Source: Acidobacteriota bacterium (GTDB lineage: Bacteria; Acidobacteriota; Terriglobia; Bryobacterales; Bryobacteraceae). Taken from it: a stretch of DNA of 34,058 nt. Numbering within the stretch: the first letter of the stretch is position 1; the number at the start of each line of letters is the position of its first letter. Position numbers and translations under genes: made by a program. The notes below the pieces were generated by a model. That model worked only from the letters and a program-made list of their open reading frames with translations, was not told the origin of the DNA and did not search any database. The stretch spans positions 1 through 34,058 of the forward strand of contig JACQZT010000429.1 in NCBI GenBank assembly GCA_016213755.1, given 5' to 3'. Positions 1-10,668 of the stretch are shown piece after piece.

Positions 1-246
1 GGTGTACGATCCCGGATCGACATAGTCGAACAGGTACAATCCGGTTTCATTGGTTTGCCGCGCGGCGCGCACGCCGGTGTTGACGTTCAGCAGCGTGATG
101 GCGGCGCCCGCCACGACCGCCTGGCTGGCGTCGGTGACGATTCCCTGAATCCTGCCGCGGTACTCCTGCGCCTGTACGGATGGCGCGAGCAGCCCGGCCA
201 GACACAAGCCCAGGCAGAGCGAAACAAAAACCTTTCGAAGCCTCAT
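1..246 (-). CDS. Carboxypeptidase-regulatory-like / TonB-receptor N-terminus (partial)
   Basis: Only the first 82 codons are present; the gene runs off the left edge. The protein starts MRLRKVFVSLCLG, a signal peptide ending at about VQAQ, followed by RGRIQGIVTDASQAVVAGA and a segment with NVNTGVRAARQTNETGLY and FDYVDPGSY. This is the carboxypeptidase-regulatory-like beta-sandwich typical of the start of acidobacterial Oar-like TonB-dependent receptors. The ATG at 246 has a purine-rich GGAGGGAG just upstream on the minus strand. The next gene upstream on the same strand (403-3675) starts with the same domain, so these are tandem paralogues. Most likely an outer-membrane receptor. With the rest missing, another secreted protein carrying this domain is possible. 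Confidence 0.8.
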   Translation of the reverse strand, partial: MRLRKVFVSLCLGLCLAGLLAPSVQAQEYRGRIQGIVTDASQAVVAGAAITLLNVNTGVRAARQTNETGLYLFDYVDPGSYT

Positions 247-266
247 ACTCCCTCCTCAGCGGAGCT

Positions 267-336
267 TCCAACCGCTCCCTGACGGTCGCGGCTCGGAAAC
301 GCGTTACCCAGTCGCGACCGTCAGGGAGCGGGTGGA
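267..336. repeat. Long inverted repeat between two TonB-receptor-type genes
   Basis: Positions 272-290 and 313-331 are perfect 19-base reverse complements (core CCGCTCCCTGACGGTCGCG), with a 22-base loop. The match extends to 24 bases per arm (267-290 and 313-336) with one mismatch. It lies between the stop of the 403-3675 gene and the start of the 1-246 gene, both on the minus strand. A run of Ts is not evident after either arm, so a classical intrinsic terminator is not clear. It could be a dispersed intergenic palindrome, or an RNA hairpin that separates expression of the two genes. Confidence 0.8.
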
Positions 337-402
337 GTACCCCAGATCACCGAGAGTATAGCCCCGTCACAGTCGAGTTACAAGCGCGCCAGCGGCGGCC
401 GT

Positions 403-3400
403 TCAGAAAATATACTTCAGCGAAAGGAAGATGCGCCGATTGCCGCCATCGGTGCCCCACTGGTTGGCGAAGCCGGCGTTGCTGACGCGCGCCTCGGGGA
501 TGCCGAAGTTGCGCGTGTTGCTGAAATTGAAGAACTCGGCGCGGAACTGAAGCCGGTGCCGCTCGGTGATCTTCGTATTCTTCACGATGTTCAGGTCGAC
601 CTGGGCGATTCCGTCGCTGCGCAACACGTTGCGGCCGATGCTGCCGAAGCGCTCCACCGGCGTGCAGGTGTTCGTGCCGGTGATGCGCTGGCAGGGCGTT
701 AAGGTCTTGAACAGAGAGCGGCCGCCGGTGCCCCAGATCTCCTCCACCGACATTCTCGAAACATCGAGGTTGGTGTTCAGGTTGGGCCGGATGGCGCTGC
801 CCACCAGGCCGTCGATGCCGCCCAGCGCCAGCGAGGGATCGCTTCCGTTCAGCGGGCTGAACGGGGATCCCGCTTGCAGCGTAACGAATGCCCCGACTTG
901 CCAGCCGCCCAGGATGCGTTTGGCGGCCGGGTGGGTCATCTGACTGCCGGGGAGTTCATAAACGAAGTTGGTCGCAAAGCGGTGCGGCCGGTCGTAGGTC
1001 GAGCGTCCCCGGTCGGCGCGCCGGTTGAACGAATCCTGGGGCACGGCGACTTCGCCGCGCGACGACGGATTGAAGATCTCCGAGGCGTCGTCGATGAACG
1101 CGCTCCAGGTGTAGTGCGCCCCGGCGCCAAACCCTCGGGAGAAGCGCTTGTCGAAGCTCACTTGCAGCGAGTGATAGACGGACGAGGCGGCGTTGGCCCG
1201 CAGCCGGATGATGCCCGCGGCGGTATCCAAGCGGGAGCAGCCGGTCACCGTGCCGGCGGCATTGGTCGGAATCGGCGCGCACTGGGCGCGAGGGTTCCCG
1301 TCGAGGGTCTGGAACAGCCCCGTACCCTTGGTCCCCACGTAGCCGACACGGAGCACCGACGAGCCTCCCAGTTCCCGCTGGGTCTCGAAGGCAAACTGCT
1401 CGGCGATGGGCGCCCGGAAGTCGGAGCCCACAATGGTCCTCGTCAGCAGATTCAGCGCGGCCGGATCTCTCAGATCCGGAAACAGTCTGGGCATCGCCGT
1501 CCAGGCGTTTTGCAGGTTGCTGGCGCCGGTCGCCAGCACGAAGGGAAAGGAGCTGAAGATGTTCAGGTTGATGTTGATGAACCCATAGTCGTTGGTGCGG
1601 GAGTAACCGCCGCGAAACACCAGGCGATCACCGCCCGTGAGCCGTCCAAGCAGGCCGTCCTTGCTGGCCTGCGGGTTCCAACTGAAGCCGATGCGGGGCT
1701 GAAAATTGTTGGCATCGCGCCCCGGCCGCGGCGTGAGCTTGAACACGGGCTGGTTGTTGTTGTTGGTCACGATCCTATCGTTCAGATTGTACAGGCTGGT
1801 GAACGAGTTGCCGGGCAATTCGTAGCGCAAGCCATAGTTGAGGGTCAGGCTGCGGTTCACCCGCCAGGTATCTTGGACGAACATGTAGTAGTCGTCCCAA
1901 TTGTAGTAGGCGATCAGTTCGCCCCCCGGCAGCGGCTTGTTGACGTTGGCGACCGAGGCCACGTCGTCGACGAAGGTCTGGAGCGTGTCGTACACCAGGC
2001 GCCCGCGGATCTGGGGAACGAACAGGCTCTTGATCTGGCTGCGGCGCAGGTCGATGCCGAACTTCAGGTTATGCGACCCGCGCGTGTGGGTCAGAGACTC
2101 CTGGATCTGGTAGATGTTGTTGAAGCGGAACTGCGGCAGATTCACGGCCAGGCCGATGGCCGTGCGGTCGCTGGCGGCGTTGAAGCCCGTAAGCCCGAGT
2201 TCGGGAATCTCCACCGAGGGAATGGTCTCAGACGCCGGATCCGAAGCGGTCGTGGTCGTGGCGTACCGCTGATAGGACAGCCGGACTTCATTCAACGTCC
2301 GCGGTGAAAGGGTGCTGGTAAGCCACACGGAGAATGCCTGCTGCCGCGTGGGCGTCTGTGTCGTCAGGCCGGGCGGAGTCGCCTGTCCGCCGCCGCCGCT
2401 GAAGTTGTTGTTCAGCAGGTAGCGTCCGCCCAGGCTGTGACTCGAGGTCAACTGGTGGTCGACGCGCCCGGATAGTTGGTAGTTGTTCACGTAGGCCGCC
2501 GTGGAGCTGGTGAGCGAGCCCAGCGGGATCTGGACAGCCTGGCCCCCCACCGTCAGGCGGGCGTTGGTTCCGATGGGCGCCTGCGCGGCCGGCATAAACT
2601 TCAGCAGCGCGGCGACCTGCGGGCGGCTGCCGGCCAACTGCTGAAGCACCTGCTTGCCCTGGTCGGTCGGGACCCCCCGGATGGTGACGCCCGAGCCGAG
2701 CTGGCGCTGGGTCCAACGCTGGAAAGACCCAAAGAAAAAGGTCTTGTCCTTGCGGATCGGCCCGCCGATGGTCCCGCCGAACTGGTGCTCGATGAAGAAC
2801 GGCGCCTTGGTGAATCCCGATGCCTTGTTGAGATTGCTGAGCGAGTTGAGCCGGTTCCCGTTGTAGAACTCGAAGGCCGTGCCGTGCAGGGAATTGGTGC
2901 CGCTCTTGGTGATGGCGTTGACCACCGAACCGGCCGACCGGCCGTACTCGGCCAGGAACTGGTTGGTGATGAGCTGGACTTCCTTGACGATATCGGGGTT
3001 GTTCATCGGCACCGAACGTCCCGAGATGCCCGGTTCGTTGGTGTCCTGGCCGTCCACCATGAAATTGTTGGCGCGCGTGCGCATGCCGTTGGCCGAGAAA
3101 CTGGTGCCGGTGGCGAACGCGCTGTTTCCGGAGTTAAGCTGGCTGACGCCGGGCGCCGAGAGCACCGAGGCGAAGACGTCGCGGAATCCGCCGCCGCCGC
3201 CGAATTGCCCGCTGATAGGCAGGTCGGACAAACGCCGCTCGTCGAAGCGCACGCCGACCTCGGCGGTGGTGGTGTTGAGCATCGGGGCATCGTCGGTCAC
3301 CACGATGGTTTCCGTCACCGACGCCGGCTGCATTTCAACGTTGACCACCGCTTCCTGGTTCAGCACCAGGTTGATGGGGCCGCGAACATACTTGGCAAAT

Positions 3401-3675
3401 CCTTTGACCTCGACCGTCAATTCGTACCGGCCCACAAGCAGGGCCGGGAACCGGTAGCGGCCGTCGGCCTCGGTGGACGCCGATCGCGCCAGGTTGGTGT
3501 CGAGGTTGCGGACCCCGATACTGGCGCCGGCCACGGTGGCGCCACTTTGGTCCGATACGATTCCGGAAATGGCTCCGCTGGTTGGCTGGGCCCACAGGCC
3601 CGCCGGCAGAAAGCCGGCCGCCAACACCAGCGCCGCCAGCGAAAACAAGACAAACTTACCCTTTGGCCTAAACAT
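403..3675 (-). CDS. Oar-like TonB-dependent receptor with carboxypeptidase-regulatory-like domain
   Basis: 1090 residues. Signal peptide at about 1-29 ending GLWAQ; then a carboxypeptidase-regulatory-like domain at about 33-115 (GAISGIVSDQSGATVAGA); a plug region at about 120-260 (VTETIVVTDDAPMLNTT and NAITKSGTNSLHGTAFEFYN); then a long beta-barrel ending in SLKYIF, with the terminal aromatic residue usual for outer-membrane barrels. The start ATG has AGGAG (minus strand, 3683-3687) seven bases upstream. Oar-like receptors of this size are strongly expanded in Acidobacteriota and are thought to import large substrates, often glycans or peptides. The substrate cannot be read from the sequence. 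It is divergent from the SDR gene at 3774 and lies upstream of a second receptor-type gene. Confidence 0.93.
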   Translation of the reverse strand: MFRPKGKFVLFSLAALVLAAGFLPAGLWAQPTSGAISGIVSDQSGATVAGASIGVRNLDTNLARSASTEADGRYRFPALLVGRYELTVEVKGFAKYVRGPINLVLNQEAVVNVEMQPASVTETIVVTDDAPMLNTTTAEVGVRFDERRLSDLPISGQFGGGGGFRDVFASVLSAPGVSQLNSGNSAFATGTSFSANGMRTRANNFMVDGQDTNEPGISGRSVPMNNPDIVKEVQLITNQFLAEYGRSAGSVVNAITKSGTNSLHGTAFEFYNGNRLNSLSNLNKASGFTKAPFFIEHQFGGTIGGPIRKDKTFFFGSFQRWTQRQLGSGVTIRGVPTDQGKQVLQQLAGSRPQVAALLKFMPAAQAPIGTNARLTVGGQAVQIPLGSLTSSTAAYVNNYQLSGRVDHQLTSSHSLGGRYLLNNNFSGGGGQATPPGLTTQTPTRQQAFSVWLTSTLSPRTLNEVRLSYQRYATTTTASDPASETIPSVEIPELGLTGFNAASDRTAIGLAVNLPQFRFNNIYQIQESLTHTRGSHNLKFGIDLRRSQIKSLFVPQIRGRLVYDTLQTFVDDVASVANVNKPLPGGELIAYYNWDDYYMFVQDTWRVNRSLTLNYGLRYELPGNSFTSLYNLNDRIVTNNNNQPVFKLTPRPGRDANNFQPRIGFSWNPQASKDGLLGRLTGGDRLVFRGGYSRTNDYGFININLNIFSSFPFVLATGASNLQNAWTAMPRLFPDLRDPAALNLLTRTIVGSDFRAPIAEQFAFETQRELGGSSVLRVGYVGTKGTGLFQTLDGNPRAQCAPIPTNAAGTVTGCSRLDTAAGIIRLRANAASSVYHSLQVSFDKRFSRGFGAGAHYTWSAFIDDASEIFNPSSRGEVAVPQDSFNRRADRGRSTYDRPHRFATNFVYELPGSQMTHPAAKRILGGWQVGAFVTLQAGSPFSPLNGSDPSLALGGIDGLVGSAIRPNLNTNLDVSRMSVEEIWGTGGRSLFKTLTPCQRITGTNTCTPVERFGSIGRNVLRSDGIAQVDLNIVKNTKITERHRLQFRAEFFNFSNTRNFGIPEARVSNAGFANQWGTDGGNRRIFLSLKYIF

Positions 3676-3773
3676 GCTTTAGCTCCTGAGACAAACCCGT
3701 CTTAAACCTTATACCATCGAACACCCCGATCTGAGAAGACCAAAATGCTAAGATGCGCAGTGAGGAGGCGGCC

Positions 3774-4723
3774 TTGCGAACAGCGGTCATCGGAGGAACG
3801 GGGCACATCGGCACGCACCTGGTCCCGCGCCTGGTCGCCGCCGGCCACGAGGTGGTCTGCGTGAGCCGGCGGCAGCGCGAGCCGTACCAGCCGCACGCGG
3901 CTTGGGCCCGGGTCCGGCACGTCATCCTGGACCGTAAGGCCGAAGAGGCCGCGGGCACGTTCGGCGAGCAGATCGCAGCCCTCGAACCGGATATCGTGAT
4001 CGACCTGATTTGCTTCCGGATCGAGAGCGCCAAACATTTGGTCGAGGCCTTGCGCGGCCGCGTCCGGCATCTCCTCCACTGCGGAACCATTTGGGTTCAC
4101 GGGCCCGGCGTCGAGGTTCCGACCACCGAGGAACAGCCGCGCCGCCCGTTTGGCGACTACGGCTGCCGCAAGGCGGCCATTGAAGACTACCTCCTGGCCG
4201 AAGCCCGCCGGAACGGCTTCCCGGCCACGGTGCTGCATCCCGGCCATATCGTCGGTCCCGGCTGGCCGCCGCTCAACCCGGCGGGGCATTTCAATCCGCG
4301 CGTCTTTGGAGAACTTGCGCGCGGCGCCGAGGTGGCCCTGCCAAACCTGGGGCTGGAGACCGTCCACCACGTGCACGCCGGCGACGTCGCCCAGGCGTTC
4401 GAGCGTGCCATCGCCCGCTGGAGCGCGGCCGTGGGCGAGAGCTTCCATGTGGTTTCGCCGGCGGCGCTGACGCTGCGCGGCTACGCCGAATCGATGGCCG
4501 CCTGGTTCGACCGCGAAGCCCGGCTGCGCTTCCTCCCTTGGGAAGAATGGAAGGACACCGTTTCGCCGGAAGAGGCCGCGGCCACCTGGGATCACATCGC
4601 CCACTCGCCCAGTTGTAGTATCGAAAAGGCCCGGCGGTTGCTGGGTTACCAGCCGCGCTACCGCTCCCTGGAAGCCGTGCAGGAATCGGTGGCGTGGCTA
4701 ATGCAGAAGAATGGAGGATCGCT

Positions 4724-4727
<4 letters not shown>
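3774..4727 (+). CDS. NAD(P)-dependent SDR epimerase/dehydratase
   Basis: Extended short-chain dehydrogenase with a Rossmann fold. It starts [14 protein letters not shown], giving the GxxGxxG dinucleotide motif within the first 15 residues. The catalytic pair is visible as YGCRK (YxxxK, about residues 129-133), with the upstream Thr in CGTIWVHG. I place the start at TTG 3774 because AGGAGG (3763-3768) sits five bases upstream and the protein then begins directly with the first Rossmann strand. ATG 3753 in the same frame would put the Shine-Dalgarno inside the gene. The substrate is probably a nucleotide sugar or similar small sugar. The stop overlaps the sulfatase start (GTGA), so the two are translationally coupled. 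Confidence 0.88.
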
Positions 4728-6502
<1,775 letters not shown>

Positions 6503-6503
6503 C

Positions 6504-7601
6504 TCAGGTCAGCTTGACCGGCCGCAGGTCGATCTTGGACTCGTCGCTTTCGCCCAGGCCCAAAACACCGGCGATTTCGATGAACTCGGGCTGCATGCGC
6601 ACGTAGAGGCTGTCCTGATCGGCTTGCGCCAGAGCGATGGGGGCCATCCCCGCTTCGTGCCGCTTGCCATCGATAATGCCCAGCCCGATGGCGTCCAGGG
6701 CCACCGGATCGGTGCCGAAGTACAGGGTTTTGTTCTCCCACAGGTACTTGGACACCTTCCGGCCCGGACCGCCGTGCCAGGCTCCCAGAATTCCGTCGAT
6801 GATGTTGAGCACCACCTTCCGCCGGATCACCGCGAGATCCACCACGGTGGGGATGAACATGCCGCAGGAGTTGTTGAACCGGCTGCCGTGGCTGCGCGCC
6901 ACGTTGTTCACCAGTCCGTGGGACAGGTTCTTCAGCGCGATGGTGACCCCCGCCGACTGGTGGTGCTTGAGCACGCCCAGGTTCACCACCTTGTTGACCT
7001 CTTTGCTCAAGAAGCGGGCGACGTAGGAGCGGCGATGGTGCGGATTCCCGGGATCTCCCTTGGGATGCACCAGCGCCATCTCCATGTACTGGTCGCGGTC
7101 GTATCCCTCCATGTCCAGTTGCAGGCCGTTCACCGCGCGGGTGGTGGCGGCCATCCAGCGCACCCCCTCCGGCAGCCACTTGTCGAAGCCGCCGCTCAGG
7201 AATTCGGTCTGGTAGCGGTCGTAGGCGACGATGTCCTTGCGGTTGACGCCGGCCGATTCCAGTCCCGCGACAATCTCCTGAAAGACCTCCGGCGCGGAGA
7301 TCAGAAACGGCTGGCCAACCGGGTTCACCTTAATTCCGACCACGTCGCCCGGCTCGAAGAATACGCGCCAGGCCTCGGCCCACCCGGGCGCGCCGGTGAG
7401 TTCCATCATCCCCTTGCGCATCATGGCGCGCACGGGCTCGCGCTGGTAGCGCCCGGAAACAATGCTGGCGGGATGTTCGACCGCCACCACCCGGCCGCGG
7501 TACGGCCCCGGAATCCCCAATCTGCCGGAAGCCGCTTGCCCCGCCGCCCGGAGCACCGGTACTCCCGCCGTTAGAAGAAACTGCCTGCGTCCCAGTCCCA
7601 T
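6504..7601 (-). CDS. DUF362 domain protein, Tat-type signal
   Basis: 365 residues. It begins MGLGRRQFLLTAG, a twin-arginine export signal, so the product is probably periplasmic. The body fits the DUF362 family: GDVVGIKVNPVG, NLGVLKHHQSAGVT, ALKNLSHGL, IDGILGAWHGGPG and TDPVALDAIGL. DUF362 proteins are often joined to ferredoxin domains; none is visible here, and the few cysteines do not form a 4Fe-4S motif. The molecular function is unknown. It is the last gene of a minus-strand run 21 bases after the amidohydrolase and converges with the sulfatase with a one-base gap. No clear Shine-Dalgarno precedes the ATG. Confidence 0.88.
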   Translation of the reverse strand: MGLGRRQFLLTAGVPVLRAAGQAASGRLGIPGPYRGRVVAVEHPASIVSGRYQREPVRAMMRKGMMELTGAPGWAEAWRVFFEPGDVVGIKVNPVGQPFLISAPEVFQEIVAGLESAGVNRKDIVAYDRYQTEFLSGGFDKWLPEGVRWMAATTRAVNGLQLDMEGYDRDQYMEMALVHPKGDPGNPHHRRSYVARFLSKEVNKVVNLGVLKHHQSAGVTIALKNLSHGLVNNVARSHGSRFNNSCGMFIPTVVDLAVIRRKVVLNIIDGILGAWHGGPGRKVSKYLWENKTLYFGTDPVALDAIGLGIIDGKRHEAGMAPIALAQADQDSLYVRMQPEFIEIAGVLGLGESDESKIDLRPVKLT

Positions 7602-7622
7602 GGGCCCATTGTCGCACCGATC

Positions 7623-8858
7623 TTAGCGGCGTTTCTTGTATGGGAAGCTCTTCCAGGGCTGGCCGGCGCGGCCGTTCAGGTCCCAGACCACGGCGCCGTC
7701 GCGGAGGGTCATCTCAGGCGCCAGGCGCCTGTCGCCGGGCCGCACTCCGCCGGCCGAATCGGGAAAACCGAACTGGCCGCGTTCCAGCTTCAGCACGGTG
7801 ACATCGGCCCCCGCGCCCACGCCGAGGTGGCCCAGTTCCGGGCGGCGGATCCACTGCGCGGGAACCCAGGTGGAAGCGCGGATCACTTCCTCGATCGGCA
7901 CGCCCAGGTTGAGAACCTTGGACATGACGTTGACCAGGTCCTTCATGCCCCCGTTCATGCTCCCCGTATGCAGGTCGGTCGAGATCGCGTCCGGGTAGAA
8001 CTTCTCTTCGAAGGCCGGGACCGCAACCCACCAGAAGAAACTTCCGCCGCCGTGCCCGAGGTCGAAGAGAACGCCGCGCTTGCGGGCCTCCCACAGGACC
8101 GGATTCACCTTGCCTTCCGGGGTCAGTTCGTCGCGCAGCCCGGAATAGCAGTGGGTGTACATGTCGCCCGGCCGCAGTTTCTCGAGCAGCAGCGCCTTCA
8201 GGGTGCGCTGCGGAGTGACGGTCCCGTAATCGACCATCACCGGGAGGCCCGCCATCTTGCCGGCTTGGACCAGGTTGTCGATGGCGACCCAGCCGGGACC
8301 GGCATAGTGCGCGGTTTTGAACCCGACGATGACGTCCGGGTGCGCCTTGGCCATGCGCACCATGGCCTCGGCATCCATGTCCGCGGGATCGTTCTCGCCT
8401 TTGGGCGCCATGCCCACGCCGGAGACATTCAGCAGCGCCAGCACGCGCGTCCGCGCGCGCCGGATGACGCGGTCCAAAAAGTCCGGGAAATTGCGCCAGC
8501 CGGCCGTGCCGGCGTCCACCATGGTGGTCACCCCGGCGCGGAAGGAAAACCCGTCCGGGTACACGCTGCTGTCCCCGGTGAGCCCTTTCAATCCGGTGCC
8601 GGTGTACACGTGGACGTGGATATCGATCAACCCGGGCGTGACGTAGAGCCCTTTGACGCCGGCCACTCGTTTGGCCTGCGCGGCCGGGATGTCGGCCGCC
8701 ACGCGAGCGATCTTCCCGCCGGCAATGGCGACATCCCGGATGGCGCTGACCTGATTCTTGGGATCGATGACATGCCCGCCCTTGAGCAGCAGATCATAGA
8801 CCGGCTGCGCGGCGAGCGCGCCGGCCATCAAATAACATCCGACCAGAAGTCCGTGCAT
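7623..8858 (-). CDS. Secreted amidohydrolase/deacetylase-type metallohydrolase
   Basis: 411 residues, with a hydrophobic signal peptide (about 1-18). Amidohydrolase-superfamily metal ligands are in the expected order: HVH at 81-83 after VTPGLIDI, a candidate carboxylated lysine at Lys181 (GFKTAHY), His236 (THCYSG), His269 (LGHGGG) and Asp295 (ISTDLH). The C-terminal small beta domain (VGAGADVTVLKLERG) is also typical. It resembles the dihydroorotase-like amidohydrolase/deacetylase group whose substrates are mostly undefined. The signal peptide puts it outside the cytoplasm, which argues against a pyrimidine-pathway role. It lies 18 bases after the FG-GAP gene and 21 before DUF362, so probably one operon. 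Confidence 0.9.
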   Translation of the reverse strand: MHGLLVGCYLMAGALAAQPVYDLLLKGGHVIDPKNQVSAIRDVAIAGGKIARVAADIPAAQAKRVAGVKGLYVTPGLIDIHVHVYTGTGLKGLTGDSSVYPDGFSFRAGVTTMVDAGTAGWRNFPDFLDRVIRRARTRVLALLNVSGVGMAPKGENDPADMDAEAMVRMAKAHPDVIVGFKTAHYAGPGWVAIDNLVQAGKMAGLPVMVDYGTVTPQRTLKALLLEKLRPGDMYTHCYSGLRDELTPEGKVNPVLWEARKRGVLFDLGHGGGSFFWWVAVPAFEEKFYPDAISTDLHTGSMNGGMKDLVNVMSKVLNLGVPIEEVIRASTWVPAQWIRRPELGHLGVGAGADVTVLKLERGQFGFPDSAGGVRPGDRRLAPEMTLRDGAVVWDLNGRAGQPWKSFPYKKRR

Positions 8859-8876
8859 ACGGATAATGATACCCGG

Positions 8877-10034
8877 CTAGGGCGCCAGATTCTCGTACCA
8901 CTTCACGTTGCCGGTCGAGGCCCCGATGCAGACCACGTCGGGGCGGCCGTCGCCGTTCAGGTCGCGGATCTTGCAGTCGGCCGCGGCGATGCCTCCGGCG
9001 TCGAGGGTCTGGCGCTGCCAGCGCTCGCCGGCCGGGTCCAGGGCGCGGTAGTAGTAGAGCTGGAATCCCTTGCCGCGGTAGCCGGCCACCACCTCGTCGC
9101 GCCCGTCGTGGTCCAGGTCGCCCGCCGCCAGCGCGTGCCCGTTCTGAAAGGAGTCGTCGATCACCTTGCGCAGCCAGATGTCCCGGCGCTCGCGGTAGAT
9201 CGCCACCTGGTCGCCGTGCCAGGGCTCGATGGCCGCCAGGAACCGGCGCTGTCCCAGGCGCCCGAGCACAACTTCGCTGCTGCCGCACTTGGGGCATGGG
9301 TCGGGAGCGCCCTGGGCGATAGGACTCGACGACCAGGCGCCGTCCGGCGCCAGGCGGAACAGACGCAGGCCGAGAAAGCTCGCCGTGAGCAACTCCTGGC
9401 GCCCATCTCCGTCCCAGTCCACCGGATAGATGCTGTGCAGAACTCCCCGCAACCGGTCGGAGATGAGTTCCCGCTTCCACACGCCCGGCCGGTACAGGTA
9501 CATCGGCACGGGGGCCTGGTAGTCGGGCGGCTCGGCCTTTAGGCCCACCATCGGCGCCATCACCATCACCGGCCGGCGGCTGCCCTCCGGATAGGCCCAG
9601 CGCACCCGGTGCGCGGTGGGGACCCGGTCGATCTCCCTGGCCTTCCAGGGCCGTCGCGGGTCGCCGTCGCGAGAAAGCAGGCTTACGATTCCTTCGCTCT
9701 TCTCCGGCCGCGATTCAAAGCGGTACAGAATGGCGATCTCCAGCGCGCCGTCGCCGTCGCTGTCGGCGCAATCGACGTTGATGGTGCGCGGAACATCGGC
9801 GGCAATCACGTGGCGCTGCCAGCCCGGGTTCTCGTACCAGGCCAGTTCCGTGGCGCGCTCGTCGACGGCGATCAGGTCGGTCTTGCCGTCCCCGTTCAGG
9901 TCGGCGGCCGCCAACTGGTATCCGAACTTGAGGTTCGCGCCGATCGTGTGCTCCCGAAACCGCGGCTCGGGCGAGCGGGCGGCCAGGACACTCATCCCAG
10001 CCAGCAAACAGAAAACTCCTGCCGGGCAGGTCAT
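8877..10034 (-). CDS. Secreted FG-GAP/VCBS-repeat beta-propeller protein
   Basis: 385 residues with an N-terminal hydrophobic signal (MTCPAGVFCLLAGMSVLAA). At least five calcium-loop repeats are visible: DLNGDGKTDLI, DSDGDGALEIA, DWDGDGRQELL, DLDHDGRDEVV and DLNGDGRPDVV, each followed by a W/Y-rich strand (AWYENPGW, KWYENLAP). This is the FG-GAP/VCBS propeller found in many secreted planctomycete and acidobacterial proteins. A CPKCGSSEVV segment in mid-protein carries a CxxC pair that is unusual for this fold. No catalytic motif is seen, so the role is probably binding or scaffolding. It heads the minus-strand operon with the amidohydrolase and DUF362 gene and is divergent from the Skp-like gene. 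Confidence 0.88.
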   Translation of the reverse strand: MTCPAGVFCLLAGMSVLAARSPEPRFREHTIGANLKFGYQLAAADLNGDGKTDLIAVDERATELAWYENPGWQRHVIAADVPRTINVDCADSDGDGALEIAILYRFESRPEKSEGIVSLLSRDGDPRRPWKAREIDRVPTAHRVRWAYPEGSRRPVMVMAPMVGLKAEPPDYQAPVPMYLYRPGVWKRELISDRLRGVLHSIYPVDWDGDGRQELLTASFLGLRLFRLAPDGAWSSSPIAQGAPDPCPKCGSSEVVLGRLGQRRFLAAIEPWHGDQVAIYRERRDIWLRKVIDDSFQNGHALAAGDLDHDGRDEVVAGYRGKGFQLYYYRALDPAGERWQRQTLDAGGIAAADCKIRDLNGDGRPDVVCIGASTGNVKWYENLAP

Positions 10035-10122
10035 CTTTTACAGAATACGCCTTGGCCGTTGCGACAAGCGCGGCTGTGTGTGGTACCCTATGGCCGTAGA
10101 AACAGCAAGGAGATTCCGCAAT

Positions 10123-10647
10123 ATGTTCGCATTCTACCGGGTTCGTCTGTCGGCGGCCGCTGCTGTCTGTCTGGCCCTGGCGGCCGTCGCATCCGCGCAG
10201 ACGAAGGTCGCGGTGATCAGTTTACAGAAGGCAGTCATCGACACCGCCGAGATCAAGAAAGCCCAGGCCGGGCTGGAGGCCAAGTTCCGGCCGCGCCAGG
10301 AGCAAATCGAGAAGCTGCAAAAGGAGATCCAGGGTCTCCAGCAGCAGTTGCAGACCATGCAGGGCAAGCTGACCCCGCAGGCCGAGCAGGACATGGTTGC
10401 GCAGGGCCAGAAGAAACAGCGGGATTTGCAGCGCATGACCGAGGACCTGCAGGGCGATGTGGATGCCGAGCGCAACGAGATTCTGGGCCGCAGCGGGCAG
10501 CGTATGACCGAGGTGGTGAAGAAACTGGCCGAAGAGAAGGGACTCGACGTGGTGGTCGACGTCTCCAACACGGTCTACGTGAAACCCACTCTGGACCTCA
10601 CCGCCGAGTCCACGGCGGCCTACGACAAGGCCTACCCGGCGAAGTAA
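10123..10647 (+). CDS. OmpH/Skp-family periplasmic chaperone
   Basis: 174 residues: signal peptide ending ASAQ at about 26, a short beta strand (TKVAVISLQKAVIDTAE), then a long charged alpha-helical coiled coil rich in Gln, Lys and Glu (about 50-135), and a C-terminal strand segment (LDVVVDVSNTVYVKPTLDLT). This is the Skp/OmpH layout: a trimeric prefoldin-like chaperone that holds unfolded outer-membrane proteins in the periplasm. AGGAG (10108-10112) lies ten bases before ATG 10123. The in-frame ATG at 10090 would add 11 residues before the signal peptide and is less likely. It fits a genome with many large TonB-receptor barrels. Confidence 0.9.
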   Translation: MFAFYRVRLSAAAAVCLALAAVASAQTKVAVISLQKAVIDTAEIKKAQAGLEAKFRPRQEQIEKLQKEIQGLQQQLQTMQGKLTPQAEQDMVAQGQKKQRDLQRMTEDLQGDVDAERNEILGRSGQRMTEVVKKLAEEKGLDVVVDVSNTVYVKPTLDLTAESTAAYDKAYPAK

Positions 10648-10668
10648 ACCGGATCGCGGAGGACGCGC

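Noticed and set aside
874-2307. 477-codon plus-strand frame opposite the TonB receptor
   Set aside because: Antisense shadow with no recognisable domain.
3688-3752. Promoter for the TonB receptor (TATAAG on the minus strand)
   Set aside because: No acceptable -35 at usual spacing.
10040-10100. Promoter TTGCGA / TACCCT ahead of the Skp-like gene
   Set aside because: Nineteen-base spacer and only three of six -10 matches; too weak to list.
9616-10122. Long N-terminal extension of the Skp-like frame
   Set aside because: It reads antisense into the FG-GAP gene; the signal peptide and Shine-Dalgarno fix the start at 10123.
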